A DNA stretch of 64,000 bases from Rhizobium sp. Q54 (GTDB lineage: Bacteria; Pseudomonadota; Alphaproteobacteria; UBA2966; CAIVPW01): assembly GCA_945904955.1 (NCBI GenBank), contig CAMDPO010000010.1:1-64000 (forward strand), in the 5' to 3' direction. The translations under genes and the position numbers were made by a program. Under the pieces are notes generated by a model. The model had not been told where the DNA came from and searched no databases. It saw only the letters and a list, made by a program, of their open reading frames with translations. Shown here piece after piece: positions 1 to 9,350 of this stretch (the stretch's first letter is position 1; each line of letters starts with the position of its first letter).

Positions 1-1
1 C

Positions 2-298
2 GCGCTGGTGGCCATGGCATTCCGTGTGGTGGCGACGCTGCCGCCCGGCATGCCGATCGCCGGTGGCGCGGCCGCGCTGGTTTCTGCGCTTACCACGGCA
101 GGCCTGTCGTACGGCATCTGGCAGAACTGGTGGATCGCCGTCTTGGCACTGATGGCGATGACCATCCGCTCGGCTCTGCCGGTGCCCGCGCCGAAGCCGC
201 CGGCCAAGAAGCCGGCGCCGAAGAAGAGCGCGCCGGCGGGGCAGCCGCTCGCCAAGATTCCCACCGCCCAGGTTCCGGCGGCGCTCGCCAAGAAATGA
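2..298 (+). CDS. C-terminal part of an unidentified membrane protein (5' truncated)
   Basis: The reading frame is open to the left edge of the window, so the N-terminus is missing. About 99 residues remain. A hydrophobic segment (about WIAVLALMAMTI) is followed by a Lys/Pro/Ala-rich tail with repeated PPAKKPAPKK-type runs, typical of a disordered cytoplasmic extension. The stop codon overlaps the start of the next gene (ATGA at 295-298), so the two are probably translationally coupled. The neighbours make surface polysaccharide, which suggests a membrane protein of that locus, but no family motif is visible and I do not assign a function. Confidence 0.55.
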   Translation, partial: ALVAMAFRVVATLPPGMPIAGGAAALVSALTTAGLSYGIWQNWWIAVLALMAMTIRSALPVPAPKPPAKKPAPKKSAPAGQPLAKIPTAQVPAALAKK

Positions 299-1350
299 CA
301 GCGTTCAACTGGCTCGGCCTGCTCACCGCGCTGGCCGTCGTCGTCACCTGGATCGGTACAGGCGCCGCGATCTGGGCGCTGCGCCGCGTCGGCGCCCTGG
401 TGTCGCCCAACGCGCGCTCCAGCCACGTGCAGCCGACGCCCAACGGCGGTGGCGTCGCCGCCATCGCGGTGGTGCTGGCGCTATGGTGGTGGAGCGACGC
501 CGCGCTGAGTTCATCCTGGGGCGTCATCGCGTGGGGCATGGGACCGGTGCTCGGATCGGCAGCGGCGCTTGGCCTGTTGTCGCTGCTCGACGACGTGCGC
601 GGCGGCCTCTCGCCGTTCGTGCGTCTGCTGGCGCAGACTCTCGCAGCGGTCGCCGGATTGCTGACCCTGCCCGGACCGGTGTTCTACGGGCTGCCGTTCT
701 GGGCGGACGCCGCGCTCACCATCCTTGCCTGGGTGTGGTTCATCAACCTGTTCAACTTCATGGACGGCATCGATGGCCTCGCCGGTGTCGAGATCGCCGC
801 CATCGCCATCGGCGTGGCGCTGACCGCCACCCTCGGCGGCATGCCACCCATCGTCGCCCTCTACGGCATGACGGTCGCCGCGGCAGCGATGGGATTCCTG
901 CTGTGGAACTGGCAGCCGGCGCGAGTCTTCCTGGGCGACGTCGGCAGCATCCCGTTCGGCTTCCTGCTCGGGTGGCTGCTGCTCGTCATGGCGGCGCGCG
1001 GCTACTGGGTGCCGGCGCTGCTGCTGCCGCTCTACTTCGTTGCCGACGCGACGCTCACCCTGCTCCGGCGCGTCGTGCGTCGCGAGCGCCTATGGGAGGC
1101 CCACCGCTCCCACGTCTACCAGCGTGCCGCGCGCGCTCTCGGCAGCCATGCCGCCGTCTCCCTGCGCGTCGCTGCCCTCAACATCGCGTTGCTGGCCTTG
1201 GCGATGATGGCGGTGCGCTACCCCGACAAGGACTGGCTGCCCCTCCTGGCGGGGTTCGCCCTGACCGCCGCGCTGTTGTGGTACTTTGAGCGCGTCGCTG
1301 CCACGCCAAAGGCCCCCGGCGAGGCTTCCGGCGCGCCACCCAGAACATGA
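295..1350 (+). CDS. WecA/WbpL-type undecaprenyl-phosphate sugar-1-phosphate transferase
   Basis: Integral membrane glycosyltransferase of the MraY/WecA superfamily (GT4), 351 residues. The family moves a sugar-1-phosphate from a UDP-sugar to undecaprenyl phosphate, the first membrane step of O-antigen or capsule assembly. Visible motifs are the Asp pair LLDD (residues 97-100), NFMDGIDG (154-161), FLGDVGS (212-218) and the C-terminal HRSHVYQR motif (270-277) that distinguishes the WecA/WbpL group from MraY. About ten hydrophobic segments are present. The start is the ATG overlapping the previous stop; an in-frame extension to 130 would run through the upstream gene and is rejected. The next gene, a WbpM-like dehydratase, overlaps it by 4 nt, the classic WbpL-WbpM pairing. 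The exact sugar cannot be read from sequence. Confidence 0.9.
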   Translation: MTAFNWLGLLTALAVVVTWIGTGAAIWALRRVGALVSPNARSSHVQPTPNGGGVAAIAVVLALWWWSDAALSSSWGVIAWGMGPVLGSAAALGLLSLLDDVRGGLSPFVRLLAQTLAAVAGLLTLPGPVFYGLPFWADAALTILAWVWFINLFNFMDGIDGLAGVEIAAIAIGVALTATLGGMPPIVALYGMTVAAAAMGFLLWNWQPARVFLGDVGSIPFGFLLGWLLLVMAARGYWVPALLLPLYFVADATLTLLRRVVRRERLWEAHRSHVYQRAARALGSHAAVSLRVAALNIALLALAMMAVRYPDKDWLPLLAGFALTAALLWYFERVAATPKAPGEASGAPPRT

Positions 1351-3236
1351 TGGCTCCCGCGTTCAACCGCCGCATCGCCACCGTCGCCGCCCACGACCTG
1401 TTCATGGCGGCGCTGAGCTTCGAGCTCGCCGTCAAGGTGCGCTACTGGTTCACCGGTGCGCCCCAGGATTGGGGTTTCCTCTGGCACGGCACGGTGCTGT
1501 TCACGCTGACCTGCGCCGCCGTGTTCTGGCGCTTCGGCCTCTATCGCGGCATCTGGTACTACGCGTCGGTCCGCGACCTCAGCGCCATCGTGCGCGCCGT
1601 GACGACCGCGGTGCTGCTGCTCGTGCCGGTGCTGTTCGTCTTTACTCGCCTCGAGGACTACCCGCGTTCCGCCCTGCCGTTGCTGTGGGGCGTCCTCATC
1701 GTGCTGCTGACCGTGCCGCGCTTCGCCTACCGTGCGCTGAAGGACGGCAACCTGCGCGCCGCGTTCGGACACAATGAGCCGGCGCGCGTGCCGGTGCTGC
1801 TGGTCGGTGCCGGGGACGCGGCGGACGCTTTCATCCGCGAGATGTCGCGCTCGCGCGCCGCTCCCTACGAGGTCGTCGGCATCGTCGATGACCGGCCCGG
1901 GCGCATCGGCCGCGACATCCGCGGCGTGCGCGTCATGGGTGCGATCGACGACATCCCGGCGGCGCTGGAGCAGCTGGTGCGCAAGGACCGCCGGCCCCAC
2001 CGCCTCGTACTGGCGGGCGAGTTTGAGGGGCCGCTGGTGCGCAAGCTCGTCGACCTCGCCGAGAAGAGCGGCATGAGCGTCGGCCGCATCCCGCGCCTCG
2101 CCGACCTGCGCGAGGGTCATGTCGAGGTCCGCACCGTCGATGTCGAAGACCTGCTCGGTCGCGCCCAGAAGGTGCTCGACCGCGACGCCATGCGCCGCCT
2201 TGTCGCCGGCCGCCGCGTGCTGGTGACCGGTGCCGGTGGCACCATCGGCTCGGAGCTGGCGCGTCAGGTGGCCGAGTTCGGGCCCGCGTGCATCGCCCTG
2301 GTCGAGAACAGCGAGTTCAACCTCTATGTCATCGACCGCGACCTGTCCGAGCGCTGGGCCGACGTGCCGCGTTCGGCGATCCTCGCCGACGTGCGTGATC
2401 CCAAGCGCCTAGCCGGGGTGTTCGCCCGCGAGCGGCCCGAGATCGTCTTCCACGCCGCGGCCTTCAAGCATGTGCCGCTCTCGGAGCAGAACCCCGAAGA
2501 GGCGATCCTCACCAACACCATCGGCACGCGCAACGTCGCCGAGGCGTGCCGCGCCGCCGGGACGGCTGCGATGGTGCTGATCTCGACCGACAAGGCGGTC
2601 AACGCCTCGAGCGTGATGGGCGCGTCCAAGCGCGCCGCCGAGCTCGCCTGCCAGGCGCTGGCGCGCGGCGAAGGCCCGACCCGCTTCGTCACCGTGCGAT
2701 TCGGCAACGTGCTCGGCTCGACCGGCTCGGTGATCCCGCTGTTCGAGCATCAGCTGGCCGCAGGCCTGCCACTCACGGTCACGCATCCGGACGTGACGCG
2801 CTACTTCATGACGGTGAAGGAAGCGGTCGAGCTCGTGCTGCTCGCCACCGCCATCCCCGTTGAAGAAGCCAGCCGCGATGCCATCTTTATCCTCGACATG
2901 GGTGAACCCGTCCGCATCCAGGATCTCGCACGCCAAATGGTGCGCTTGTCGGGCAAGAAAACCGGCCGCGAAACCGACATCGTTTTTACCGGCCTGCGCC
3001 CGGGCGAAAAGCTTGCCGAGGAGCTCGCCCACGCCGCCGAAGACCTGCGCGCCTCGCGCTACGAGGGCATCCACATCGGCCTCGGCGGTGCCATGGACTA
3101 CGAACTTCTGAAACCGAGACTGGAACGTCTGGAACGCGCCGCCCGCGAGCGCCGTACCAACGAAGCCTTGAGCGTGCTGGGCGAGTTGGTGCCCGAATAC
3201 CGCGCGGCGACGCCGACATCGGCGACCGCCGGTTGA
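1347..3236 (+). CDS. WbpM/CapD-family nucleotide-sugar 4,6-dehydratase
   Basis: Membrane-anchored polysaccharide biosynthesis protein of 629 residues, the usual size for WbpM/FlaA1-long enzymes. The N-terminus (about 10-130) holds four hydrophobic segments. A first Rossmann-like domain follows (VLLVGAGDA, about 150-158), then the catalytic SDR domain with VTGAGGTIGS (293-302), HAAAFKHVPLSE (369-380) and STDKAVNASSVMGASK (413-428). The usual catalytic Tyr of the YxxxK motif is Met here (M424/K428), as is normal in UDP-GlcNAc 4,6-dehydratases. Expected reaction: UDP-GlcNAc to UDP-4-keto-6-deoxy-HexNAc, a precursor of QuiNAc or FucNAc. It starts at a double ATG overlapping the preceding transferase gene, so the two products probably supply and load the same sugar. 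WbpM-like rather than short FlaA1-like because of the membrane domain. Confidence 0.92.
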   Translation: MMAPAFNRRIATVAAHDLFMAALSFELAVKVRYWFTGAPQDWGFLWHGTVLFTLTCAAVFWRFGLYRGIWYYASVRDLSAIVRAVTTAVLLLVPVLFVFTRLEDYPRSALPLLWGVLIVLLTVPRFAYRALKDGNLRAAFGHNEPARVPVLLVGAGDAADAFIREMSRSRAAPYEVVGIVDDRPGRIGRDIRGVRVMGAIDDIPAALEQLVRKDRRPHRLVLAGEFEGPLVRKLVDLAEKSGMSVGRIPRLADLREGHVEVRTVDVEDLLGRAQKVLDRDAMRRLVAGRRVLVTGAGGTIGSELARQVAEFGPACIALVENSEFNLYVIDRDLSERWADVPRSAILADVRDPKRLAGVFARERPEIVFHAAAFKHVPLSEQNPEEAILTNTIGTRNVAEACRAAGTAAMVLISTDKAVNASSVMGASKRAAELACQALARGEGPTRFVTVRFGNVLGSTGSVIPLFEHQLAAGLPLTVTHPDVTRYFMTVKEAVELVLLATAIPVEEASRDAIFILDMGEPVRIQDLARQMVRLSGKKTGRETDIVFTGLRPGEKLAEELAHAAEDLRASRYEGIHIGLGGAMDYELLKPRLERLERAARERRTNEALSVLGELVPEYRAATPTSATAG

Positions 3237-3255
3237 TCGGAACGGGAGGCGGCAG

Positions 3256-4392
3256 ATGAACGTGCGCACCAAGACTTTCGTGCTGGCGGCACTGCTCGCC
3301 GTTTCCGCCCCGGCCGCTGCACAGGATCGCGACGGCGCCGTCGCGGTGGTCGCCGGCCACCTGTTCGCCGCAGGCGACGATGTCCGCACCGCGGGGGGTG
3401 CCGAGGACGACGCGTTCCTCGCCGGCGGTCGAATCACCGCCATCGGCGCCTTCCAGCAAGGGCTCTACGCGGCCGGCCGCGACGTGCGCGTCGGCGGCAC
3501 TGTCGGCGACGACCTCTTTGCAGCCGGTCAGACGGTGGTGATCGAAGGCACGGTCGCCGACGACCTGTTCGCCACCGGGCAACGCGTCGAGTTGCGCGAG
3601 GGCGCCCGCGTCGCCGGCGACGCCTTCCTTGCCGGCCGCACCATCGAGCTGTTCGGCGAGATTGGCGGCGGCGTTTACGCCGGCGCTGGCACGCTCATCA
3701 TCACCGGGACCATCAACGGCGACGTGCATGCGCGCGTCGAGCGCCTGGTGATCGGACCGCGCGCCCGCATCAACGGCGTCCTCGACTACCAGGCCGAGAC
3801 CGCCGAAATCAGCCCGGCCGCGGTCATCGGCAGCACGCGCGTCCGCGCCGCAGAACCCGCAGCGCGCGAGACCTTCCAGGAAGAGATTGCCGAGGACGCT
3901 GGCTGGTCGATCGGCACCATCGTCGGTCTCACCATCATGGCGGCGCTCTTGCAGCTGGTGATCCCCGGCGTGCTCAACGATGCCGCCGACGTCGTCAGCG
4001 CCCGGCCCTTGCGGGCCTTCGGCTGGGGCCTGGTGGCCCTGATCGGCCTGCCGATCATCGGCGTGTTGCTGCTCATCACCATCCTCGGCATCCCGCTCGG
4101 GCTGCTGCTTTGGCTGGTGTTCGCGGTGCTCATGGGGGCAGCGACGGTGGCGAGCGCCTACTGGCTGGGCCTGCGCATCCGCGGCCTGTTCGATTCGACC
4201 CTCGAGGACCCCGCCTTCGGCGCGCGCCTGCTGTGGAGCGTGGTCGGCCTCGTGGCCCTGGCCGTCATCCTGTGGGTGCCGATCCTCGGCCCGCTGTTCG
4301 TGTGGCTGCTGTGGGTCGCCGCGCTCGGCTCGCTCGTCATGACGATCGGCGCACGCTTCCGCGCGCCGCGCCCCGTCTCTGCGAGTATCTAA
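3256..4392 (+). CDS. Bactofilin-like (polymer-forming) domain protein with C-terminal membrane segments
   Basis: 378 residues. A cleavable signal peptide (about 1-22, ending APAAAQ) is followed by roughly 150 residues of short Gly/Ala/Val repeats with regularly spaced phrases such as GDDLFAAGQ and ADDLFATGQ. This is typical of bactofilin-type beta-helix (polymer-forming cytoskeletal family). The C-terminal third contains several strongly hydrophobic segments (about 220-240, 255-300 and 315-350). The beta-solenoid should lie outside the cytoplasmic membrane, unlike classical cytosolic bactofilins. A ribosome-binding site (gggaggcgg) lies just upstream of the ATG. It follows the polysaccharide genes by 19 nt and its end overlaps the convergent oxidoreductase gene by 4 nt. 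A role in anchoring envelope or polysaccharide machinery is inference only. Confidence 0.8.
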   Translation: MNVRTKTFVLAALLAVSAPAAAQDRDGAVAVVAGHLFAAGDDVRTAGGAEDDAFLAGGRITAIGAFQQGLYAAGRDVRVGGTVGDDLFAAGQTVVIEGTVADDLFATGQRVELREGARVAGDAFLAGRTIELFGEIGGGVYAGAGTLIITGTINGDVHARVERLVIGPRARINGVLDYQAETAEISPAAVIGSTRVRAAEPAARETFQEEIAEDAGWSIGTIVGLTIMAALLQLVIPGVLNDAADVVSARPLRAFGWGLVALIGLPIIGVLLLITILGIPLGLLLWLVFAVLMGAATVASAYWLGLRIRGLFDSTLEDPAFGARLLWSVVGLVALAVILWVPILGPLFVWLLWVAALGSLVMTIGARFRAPRPVSASI

Positions 4393-5360
4393 GGGATCAG
4401 CACTATCGCGCCGACGCTCCGGCGCGATTCCAGCGCGCGGTGCGCCTCCGCCGCGTCCTTGAGCGCGAAGCGGCGCGTTACCTCGGGCCGGACCTTGCCG
4501 TTGCGATAGGCCGCGAAGGTGCGCGCCGCCATCTGCTCCAGGCGCCCGCGGTCGGCGGTGTAGTGGAACAGCACCGGGCGCGACACGGTAAGCGAGCCGG
4601 CCGACAGCCTGCCGAGGTCGAACGGCTCGACTGCGCCGGACGACGCTCCGAAGCACACCAGGTGTCCGAGCGTCGCCAACGAGTCGAGCGACTTGAGGAA
4701 GGTCGCCTTGCCGACGCCATCGTAGACAACCTGCACGCCGCGCCCGCCGGTCAGCGCTTTGGTGCGCACCGCAAAGTCGTCCTGGGCGTAGAGGATCACC
4801 TCATCGGCGCCGTGCTTGCGCGCGAGTTCGGCCTTCGCCGGTGTCGACGTCGTGCCGATGACGCGGGCACCCAGCGCATGCGCCCACTGGCACAGCAACA
4901 ATCCGGTGCCGCCCGCTGCCGCATGCACCAGGACGGTGTCGCCGGCCTGCACCGCATAGGAGCGGTGCAGGAGGTACTCGGCCGTCATGCCCTTCAGCAT
5001 CAGGACCGCGGCGATCTCGTCCGGAACGTCGTCGGGCAGGGGCACCGTCATCGCTGCCGGCACGACGCGCTGCTCGGCGTACGCACCGGGCGCGCGCATG
5101 GCGTAGCCGACGCGCTGGCCGCGGCGCAGCGCGGTGACGCCGCCGCCGACCGCCTCGACGGTGCCGACGCCTTCCGACCCGATGATCGAGGGGTACGCGC
5201 CGACCGGATAGCGCCCGAGCCGCTGATACACGTCGATGAAGTTGACGCCGATCGCCGTGTGCCGCACCAGAACCTCGCCGGGTCCGGCGGCGGGCACCGC
5301 CTGCGCTTCCCAGCGCATCACCTCGGGGCCGCCCGGCTCGTGGATGACGATCGCCTTCAC
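4389..5360 (-). CDS. NADPH:quinone oxidoreductase (zeta-crystallin type)
   Basis: Zinc-independent medium-chain dehydrogenase of the quinone oxidoreductase family, 323 residues, matching the usual 320-330. The N-terminal GroES-like domain shows GVNFIDVYQRLG and SIIGSEGVGTVE. The Rossmann domain carries HAAAGGTGLLLCQ, the AAxGGVG-type NADPH loop. Catalytic zinc ligands are absent, as expected for this family. It probably reduces quinones with NADPH in the cytosol. The start is a GTG at 5360 (product begins MKAIVIHEPGG); the longer open frame upstream is antisense to ribF. The gene is divergent from ribF with about 80 bp between starts and convergent with the bactofilin-like gene. Confidence 0.9.
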   Translation of the reverse strand: MKAIVIHEPGGPEVMRWEAQAVPAAGPGEVLVRHTAIGVNFIDVYQRLGRYPVGAYPSIIGSEGVGTVEAVGGGVTALRRGQRVGYAMRAPGAYAEQRVVPAAMTVPLPDDVPDEIAAVLMLKGMTAEYLLHRSYAVQAGDTVLVHAAAGGTGLLLCQWAHALGARVIGTTSTPAKAELARKHGADEVILYAQDDFAVRTKALTGGRGVQVVYDGVGKATFLKSLDSLATLGHLVCFGASSGAVEPFDLGRLSAGSLTVSRPVLFHYTADRGRLEQMAARTFAAYRNGKVRPEVTRRFALKDAAEAHRALESRRSVGAIVLIP

Positions 5361-5441
5361 AACGCCTGTTCCTTGTCGCTGCCGCCTGGCTCCTATATAG
5401 CCCGGAGCACGCCGCCCGCGATCCAGCCTTCGCCCTAACCC

Positions 5442-6410
5442 ATGCGCCTGATCCGCTCCCTCGAGACGCCGCCGCCTTCGGCGCGCGGGGCCTCGGTTGC
5501 CCTCGGCAACTTCGACGGCGTGCATCGCGGGCACCAGGCGGTCCTGGATGCGGCGCGGGCGGCAGCGCGGCCGTTGGGCGCGCCGCTGGGCGTGCTCACC
5601 TTCGAGCCGCACTCGCGCCAATTCTTCCGTCCCGACGATCCGCCGTTCCGCCTTACGCCGCTGCGCGCCAAGGTCCTGCGCCTGCGTGCCCTCCGCGTCG
5701 ACCTGCTCTACGTCGCGCACTTCGACCGCAATTTCTCCCAGCGCACGGCCGAGTCGTTCGTGCGCGACGTCCTCGTGCGCGGCCTTGGCGTCCGTCATGT
5801 CGCGGTGGGCGAGGACTTTGTCTTCGGTCACCAGCGCCGCGGCAACGCCGCCCTGCTGCGCGACATCGGCGCTCAGGAAGGCTCCTTCGAGGTCACCGTC
5901 GTCGGCACCATCGGTGCCGCCGCCACGGTGAAATCGAGCCGCGTGCGCGCCCTGCTCGCGGAAGGGCAACCGCTGCCCGCGGCGGAAATCCTCGGCGCCT
6001 GGTGGCGCGTCGCCGGTGTGGTGCGCCATGGCGACGCCCGCGGCCGCCTGCTCGGCTATCCCACCGCCAACCTCGCCATGGACGGCCTGGTGCGGCCACG
6101 CTTCGGCATCTACGCGGTGCGCGTCCAGATCGAGGGCGAAGCCGCCCTGCGGCCGGCGGTCGCCAGCATCGGCATCCGCCCGACCTTCGGCGGTGGCCGG
6201 CCGCTGTTCGAGGTCCACCTGTTCGACTTCCAGGGCGACCTCTACGGCCGGCACTTGTGCGTCGACGTGGTCGAGTTCCTGCGCCCGGAACTCAAGTTCC
6301 CCGACGTCCCCTCATTGCAGCAAGCGATGGCCGACGATTCGGCCCGGGCAGGGGCCATCCTGGCCAGCCCGCACTACGCGGCGGACCGCTTTCGTCTTGG
6401 CCCCGCCTAG
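5442..6410 (+). CDS. ribF: Bifunctional riboflavin kinase / FAD synthetase RibF
   Basis: 322 residues, normal for prokaryotic RibF. The N-terminal FMN adenylyltransferase domain shows ALGNFDGVHRGHQ, the nucleotidyltransferase HxGH-like motif, near residue 21. The C-terminal flavokinase domain shows GRLLGYPTANLA near residue 200, and RPTFGGG. It converts riboflavin to FMN and then FAD in the cytosol. The ATG at 5442 directly precedes MRLIRSLETPP, the usual N-terminus. It is followed at 120 bp by ileS, an order frequent in proteobacteria (ribF-ileS-lspA). Confidence 0.95.
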   Translation: MRLIRSLETPPPSARGASVALGNFDGVHRGHQAVLDAARAAARPLGAPLGVLTFEPHSRQFFRPDDPPFRLTPLRAKVLRLRALRVDLLYVAHFDRNFSQRTAESFVRDVLVRGLGVRHVAVGEDFVFGHQRRGNAALLRDIGAQEGSFEVTVVGTIGAAATVKSSRVRALLAEGQPLPAAEILGAWWRVAGVVRHGDARGRLLGYPTANLAMDGLVRPRFGIYAVRVQIEGEAALRPAVASIGIRPTFGGGRPLFEVHLFDFQGDLYGRHLCVDVVEFLRPELKFPDVPSLQQAMADDSARAGAILASPHYAADRFRLGPA

Positions 6411-6465
6411 GGTACAACCGGCCCGCATGGCGCTTCTCGGCACAGGTGCGACGCGAATTACCAGC

Positions 6466-6486
6466 CCGGCCCTTTAGTGGGGCCGG
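6466..6486 (+). other. GC-rich hairpin between ribF and ileS
   Basis: A perfect 7-bp inverted repeat CCGGCCC/GGGCCGG with a 7-nt loop lies 56 nt after the ribF stop and 45 nt before the ileS start. There is no T-run after it, so it is not a canonical intrinsic terminator. It may slow polymerase or shape the ileS leader. No T-box specifier structure is apparent. Confidence 0.35.
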
Positions 6487-6530
6487 AGACCGCGAGCGTT
6501 TCCCTGCGTTGCTGAGACCATAGGTCCGCC

Positions 6531-9347
6531 ATGTCCGACGCCACCAAGCCGGGCGACTACAAGTCCACCGTGTTTCTGCCCAAGACCGCCTTCGCCATGA
6601 AGGCGGGCCTGCCCGAGCGCGAGCCGCAATGGTTGGCGCGCTGGGCGAAGATGGACCTGTACGCGCGCCTGCGCACCGAGTCCAAGGGCCACCCGAAGTT
6701 CGTGCTGCACGATGGCCCGCCGTACGCCAACGGCCACACCCACATCGGCCACGCCCTCAACAAGATCCTCAAGGACGTCATCAACCGCTCCCAGCAGATG
6801 ATGGGCATGGACGCGCCCTACGTGCCGGGCTGGGACTGCCATGGTCTGCCCATCGAGCAGGAGATCGAGAAGGAGTACCGCAAGGCCGGCAAAGACAAGG
6901 ACAAGGCGGTGCTCGAGTTCCGCGCCGATTGCCGCAAGTTCGCGGCGAAGTGGATCGACATCCAGCGCGAGGAGTTCAAGCGCCTCGGCGTCGCCGCCGA
7001 TTGGGACCGCCCCTACACGACCATGGCGTTCGCCTCCGAAGCGAGCATCGCCGCCGAGCTGCACAAGTTCCTGATGAACGGCGGCCTCTACCGCGGCACC
7101 AAGCCGGTGATGTGGTCGCCGGTCGAGAAGACCGCGCTCGCCGACGCCGAAGTCGAATACATGGACCACAAGTCCACGACGGTGTTCGTGCGCTTCCCGG
7201 TGGTCCACGGACCCACGGCCGCGAGCGGCGCGGCCATTGTCATCTGGACGACGACTCCGTGGACACTGCCGGGCAACCGTGCCGTCGCCGTGGCACCCAC
7301 GCACGACTACGTGCGCGTGCGCGTCACTGCGGTCGGCGAGAAGAGTCTCGGCCGTGTCGGCGAAGAGTTCGTCGTCGCCGAGCCGCTGCTCGAGTCCGTA
7401 AAGAAAGAGACACGCACCGAGCTCGAGGTCGTCGCGCGCGTGCGCGGCAAGGACCTCGCCGGCGCCACCCTCGCGCACCCGTTGCGGGGCCAGGGCTACG
7501 ACTTCGAGGTTCCGCTGCTGCCGGCGGACTTCGTCGACATGGAGACCGGTACCGGCTTCGTCCACATCGCGCCGGGTCACGGTGAGGACGACTTCTATCT
7601 CGGCCAGGCACACAAGATCGAAGTGCCGCAGACGGTCGGCGTGGACGGCCGCTTCTACGAGCAGGTGCCGCTGTTTGCCGGCAAGCACGTCTACGACGTC
7701 GCCGACGATGTGTGCGCGGCGCTGAAAGGGCAGGGCGCGCTCCTGGGTCGTGGCACGCTCGTGCACTCCTACCCGCATTCCTGGCGCGCCAAGGCACCGC
7801 TGATCTTCCGCACCACGCCGCAGTGGTTCATCAGCATGGACACCAACGATCTGCGCGCCAAGGCATTGCGCGCCATCGAGCAGGTGCGCTGGGTGCCACC
7901 GCAAGGCCGCAACCGCATCTACGCCATGGTCCAGTCGCGCCCGGCCTGGGTTGTCTCGCGTCAGCGCACCTGGGGCGTGCCGCTCGCCGTGTTCATGCAC
8001 AAGGACTCCGGCGAGCCGCTGCGCGACCCCGAGGTCAACGCCCGCATCATCGCTGCCTTCGAGAAGGAAGGCGGCGATGCCTGGTGGGCGCACCCGCCGC
8101 AGTTCTTCCTTGGGCCCAAGTACGACGCCGCCAAGTTCGACCAGGCGATGGATACCCTCGACGTGTGGTTCGACTCAGGGTCGACGCACTCGTTCGTGCT
8201 GGAGCGCAATCCCGAGCTCAAGTGGCCGGCGTCTCTCTACCTCGAGGGCTCGGACCAGCATCGCGGCTGGTTCCACACCTCGCTTCTGGAGGCATGCGGC
8301 ACTCGCGGTCGCGCGCCCTATGAGGCGGTGCTGACTCACGGCTTCGTCATGGATGGCGAAGGCCGCAAGATGTCGAAGTCGCTCGGCAACGTCGTGGCGC
8401 CGCAAGATGTCATGAGCAAGCTTGGCGCCGACATCCTGCGTCTGTGGGTGGTGTCGTCGGACTACTCCGAAGACCTCAAGATCGACCAGAACATCCTCCA
8501 GGCTCAGGTCGACTCCTACCGCAAGCTGCGCAACACGCTGCGCTATGTGCTCGGCAGCCTCGATGGCTTCACCGCCGCCGAGAAGGTCGAGGCCAAGGAC
8601 ATGCCCGAGCTCGAGCGCTGGGTGTTGCACCGCCTTAGCCAGATGGATGAGGTCGTGCGCCAAAGCTGCAACGACTTCGACTTCCACCGCCTGTTCGTCG
8701 AGCTGTACACGTTCTGCACCAACGACCTGTCCTCTTTCTATTTCGACGTGCGCAAGGACTCGCTGTACTGCGACGCGCCCAGCACGCTGCGCCGCAAGGC
8801 GGCCCGCACGACGCTCGACCACATCTATGCGTGCCTCACCGCCTGGCTCGCGCCGGTGCTGTGCTTCACCGCGGAAGAGGCGTGGCTGGACCGCAATCCC
8901 GGCGAGCAGGAGAGCATCCACCTGCGCCAGTTCCCGACCGTGCCGCCGTCGTGGCGCGACGACGCGCTAGCGGCGCGTTGGGACAAGCTGCGCACGCTGC
9001 GCCGCGTCGTCACCGGCGCCCTCGAGGTCGAACGGCGCGACAAGCGCATCGGCGCGTCCCTGCAGGCGCACCCCGAGGTGTTCGGCGTGGCGGCGTATCG
9101 CGACGCGCTCAGGGGCATCGATTTCGCTGAGATCTGCATCACCTCGGGCATCACCCTGCACGACGCCGCGCCGCCCGAGGGCGCCTTCACCGATGCGGAA
9201 GTCGCCGGGGTCGGCGTGCGCTCCGGTCTCGCCGGCGGCGACAAGTGCCAGCGTTGCTGGCGCGTATTGCCGGAAGTCGGCCCAGGGACGGGCAAGGCTC
9301 ACGACGATCTTTGCCGTCGCTGCACCGACGCAGTCGCGACGGCCTAG
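6531..9347 (+). CDS. ileS: Isoleucyl-tRNA synthetase
   Basis: Class I aminoacyl-tRNA synthetase of 938 residues, the normal bacterial length. It charges tRNA-Ile in the cytosol. Motifs seen: DGPPYANGHTHIGHA (HIGH signature at 71-74), the editing-domain entrance WTTTPWTLPGNRAV (near 240), SDQHRGWFHTSL before the active site, and KMSKSLGN near residue 613. A C-terminal zinc-binding segment with CQRCW and CRRC pairs (about 904-925) identifies the bacterial type I enzyme. The lspA gene begins 3 nt after the stop, so ileS and lspA are almost certainly co-transcribed. Confidence 0.98.
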   Translation: MSDATKPGDYKSTVFLPKTAFAMKAGLPEREPQWLARWAKMDLYARLRTESKGHPKFVLHDGPPYANGHTHIGHALNKILKDVINRSQQMMGMDAPYVPGWDCHGLPIEQEIEKEYRKAGKDKDKAVLEFRADCRKFAAKWIDIQREEFKRLGVAADWDRPYTTMAFASEASIAAELHKFLMNGGLYRGTKPVMWSPVEKTALADAEVEYMDHKSTTVFVRFPVVHGPTAASGAAIVIWTTTPWTLPGNRAVAVAPTHDYVRVRVTAVGEKSLGRVGEEFVVAEPLLESVKKETRTELEVVARVRGKDLAGATLAHPLRGQGYDFEVPLLPADFVDMETGTGFVHIAPGHGEDDFYLGQAHKIEVPQTVGVDGRFYEQVPLFAGKHVYDVADDVCAALKGQGALLGRGTLVHSYPHSWRAKAPLIFRTTPQWFISMDTNDLRAKALRAIEQVRWVPPQGRNRIYAMVQSRPAWVVSRQRTWGVPLAVFMHKDSGEPLRDPEVNARIIAAFEKEGGDAWWAHPPQFFLGPKYDAAKFDQAMDTLDVWFDSGSTHSFVLERNPELKWPASLYLEGSDQHRGWFHTSLLEACGTRGRAPYEAVLTHGFVMDGEGRKMSKSLGNVVAPQDVMSKLGADILRLWVVSSDYSEDLKIDQNILQAQVDSYRKLRNTLRYVLGSLDGFTAAEKVEAKDMPELERWVLHRLSQMDEVVRQSCNDFDFHRLFVELYTFCTNDLSSFYFDVRKDSLYCDAPSTLRRKAARTTLDHIYACLTAWLAPVLCFTAEEAWLDRNPGEQESIHLRQFPTVPPSWRDDALAARWDKLRTLRRVVTGALEVERRDKRIGASLQAHPEVFGVAAYRDALRGIDFAEICITSGITLHDAAPPEGAFTDAEVAGVGVRSGLAGGDKCQRCWRVLPEVGPGTGKAHDDLCRRCTDAVATA

Positions 9348-9350
9348 GCC

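Noticed and set aside
2986-4656. 556-codon minus-strand open frame over the bactofilin-like gene
   Set aside because: Low-complexity shadow translation; the plus-strand gene has a signal peptide, ribosome-binding site and family repeats.
4110-5438. 442-codon plus-strand frame over the quinone oxidoreductase
   Set aside because: Antisense to a clear MDR-family gene; Arg/His/Asp-rich nonsense composition.
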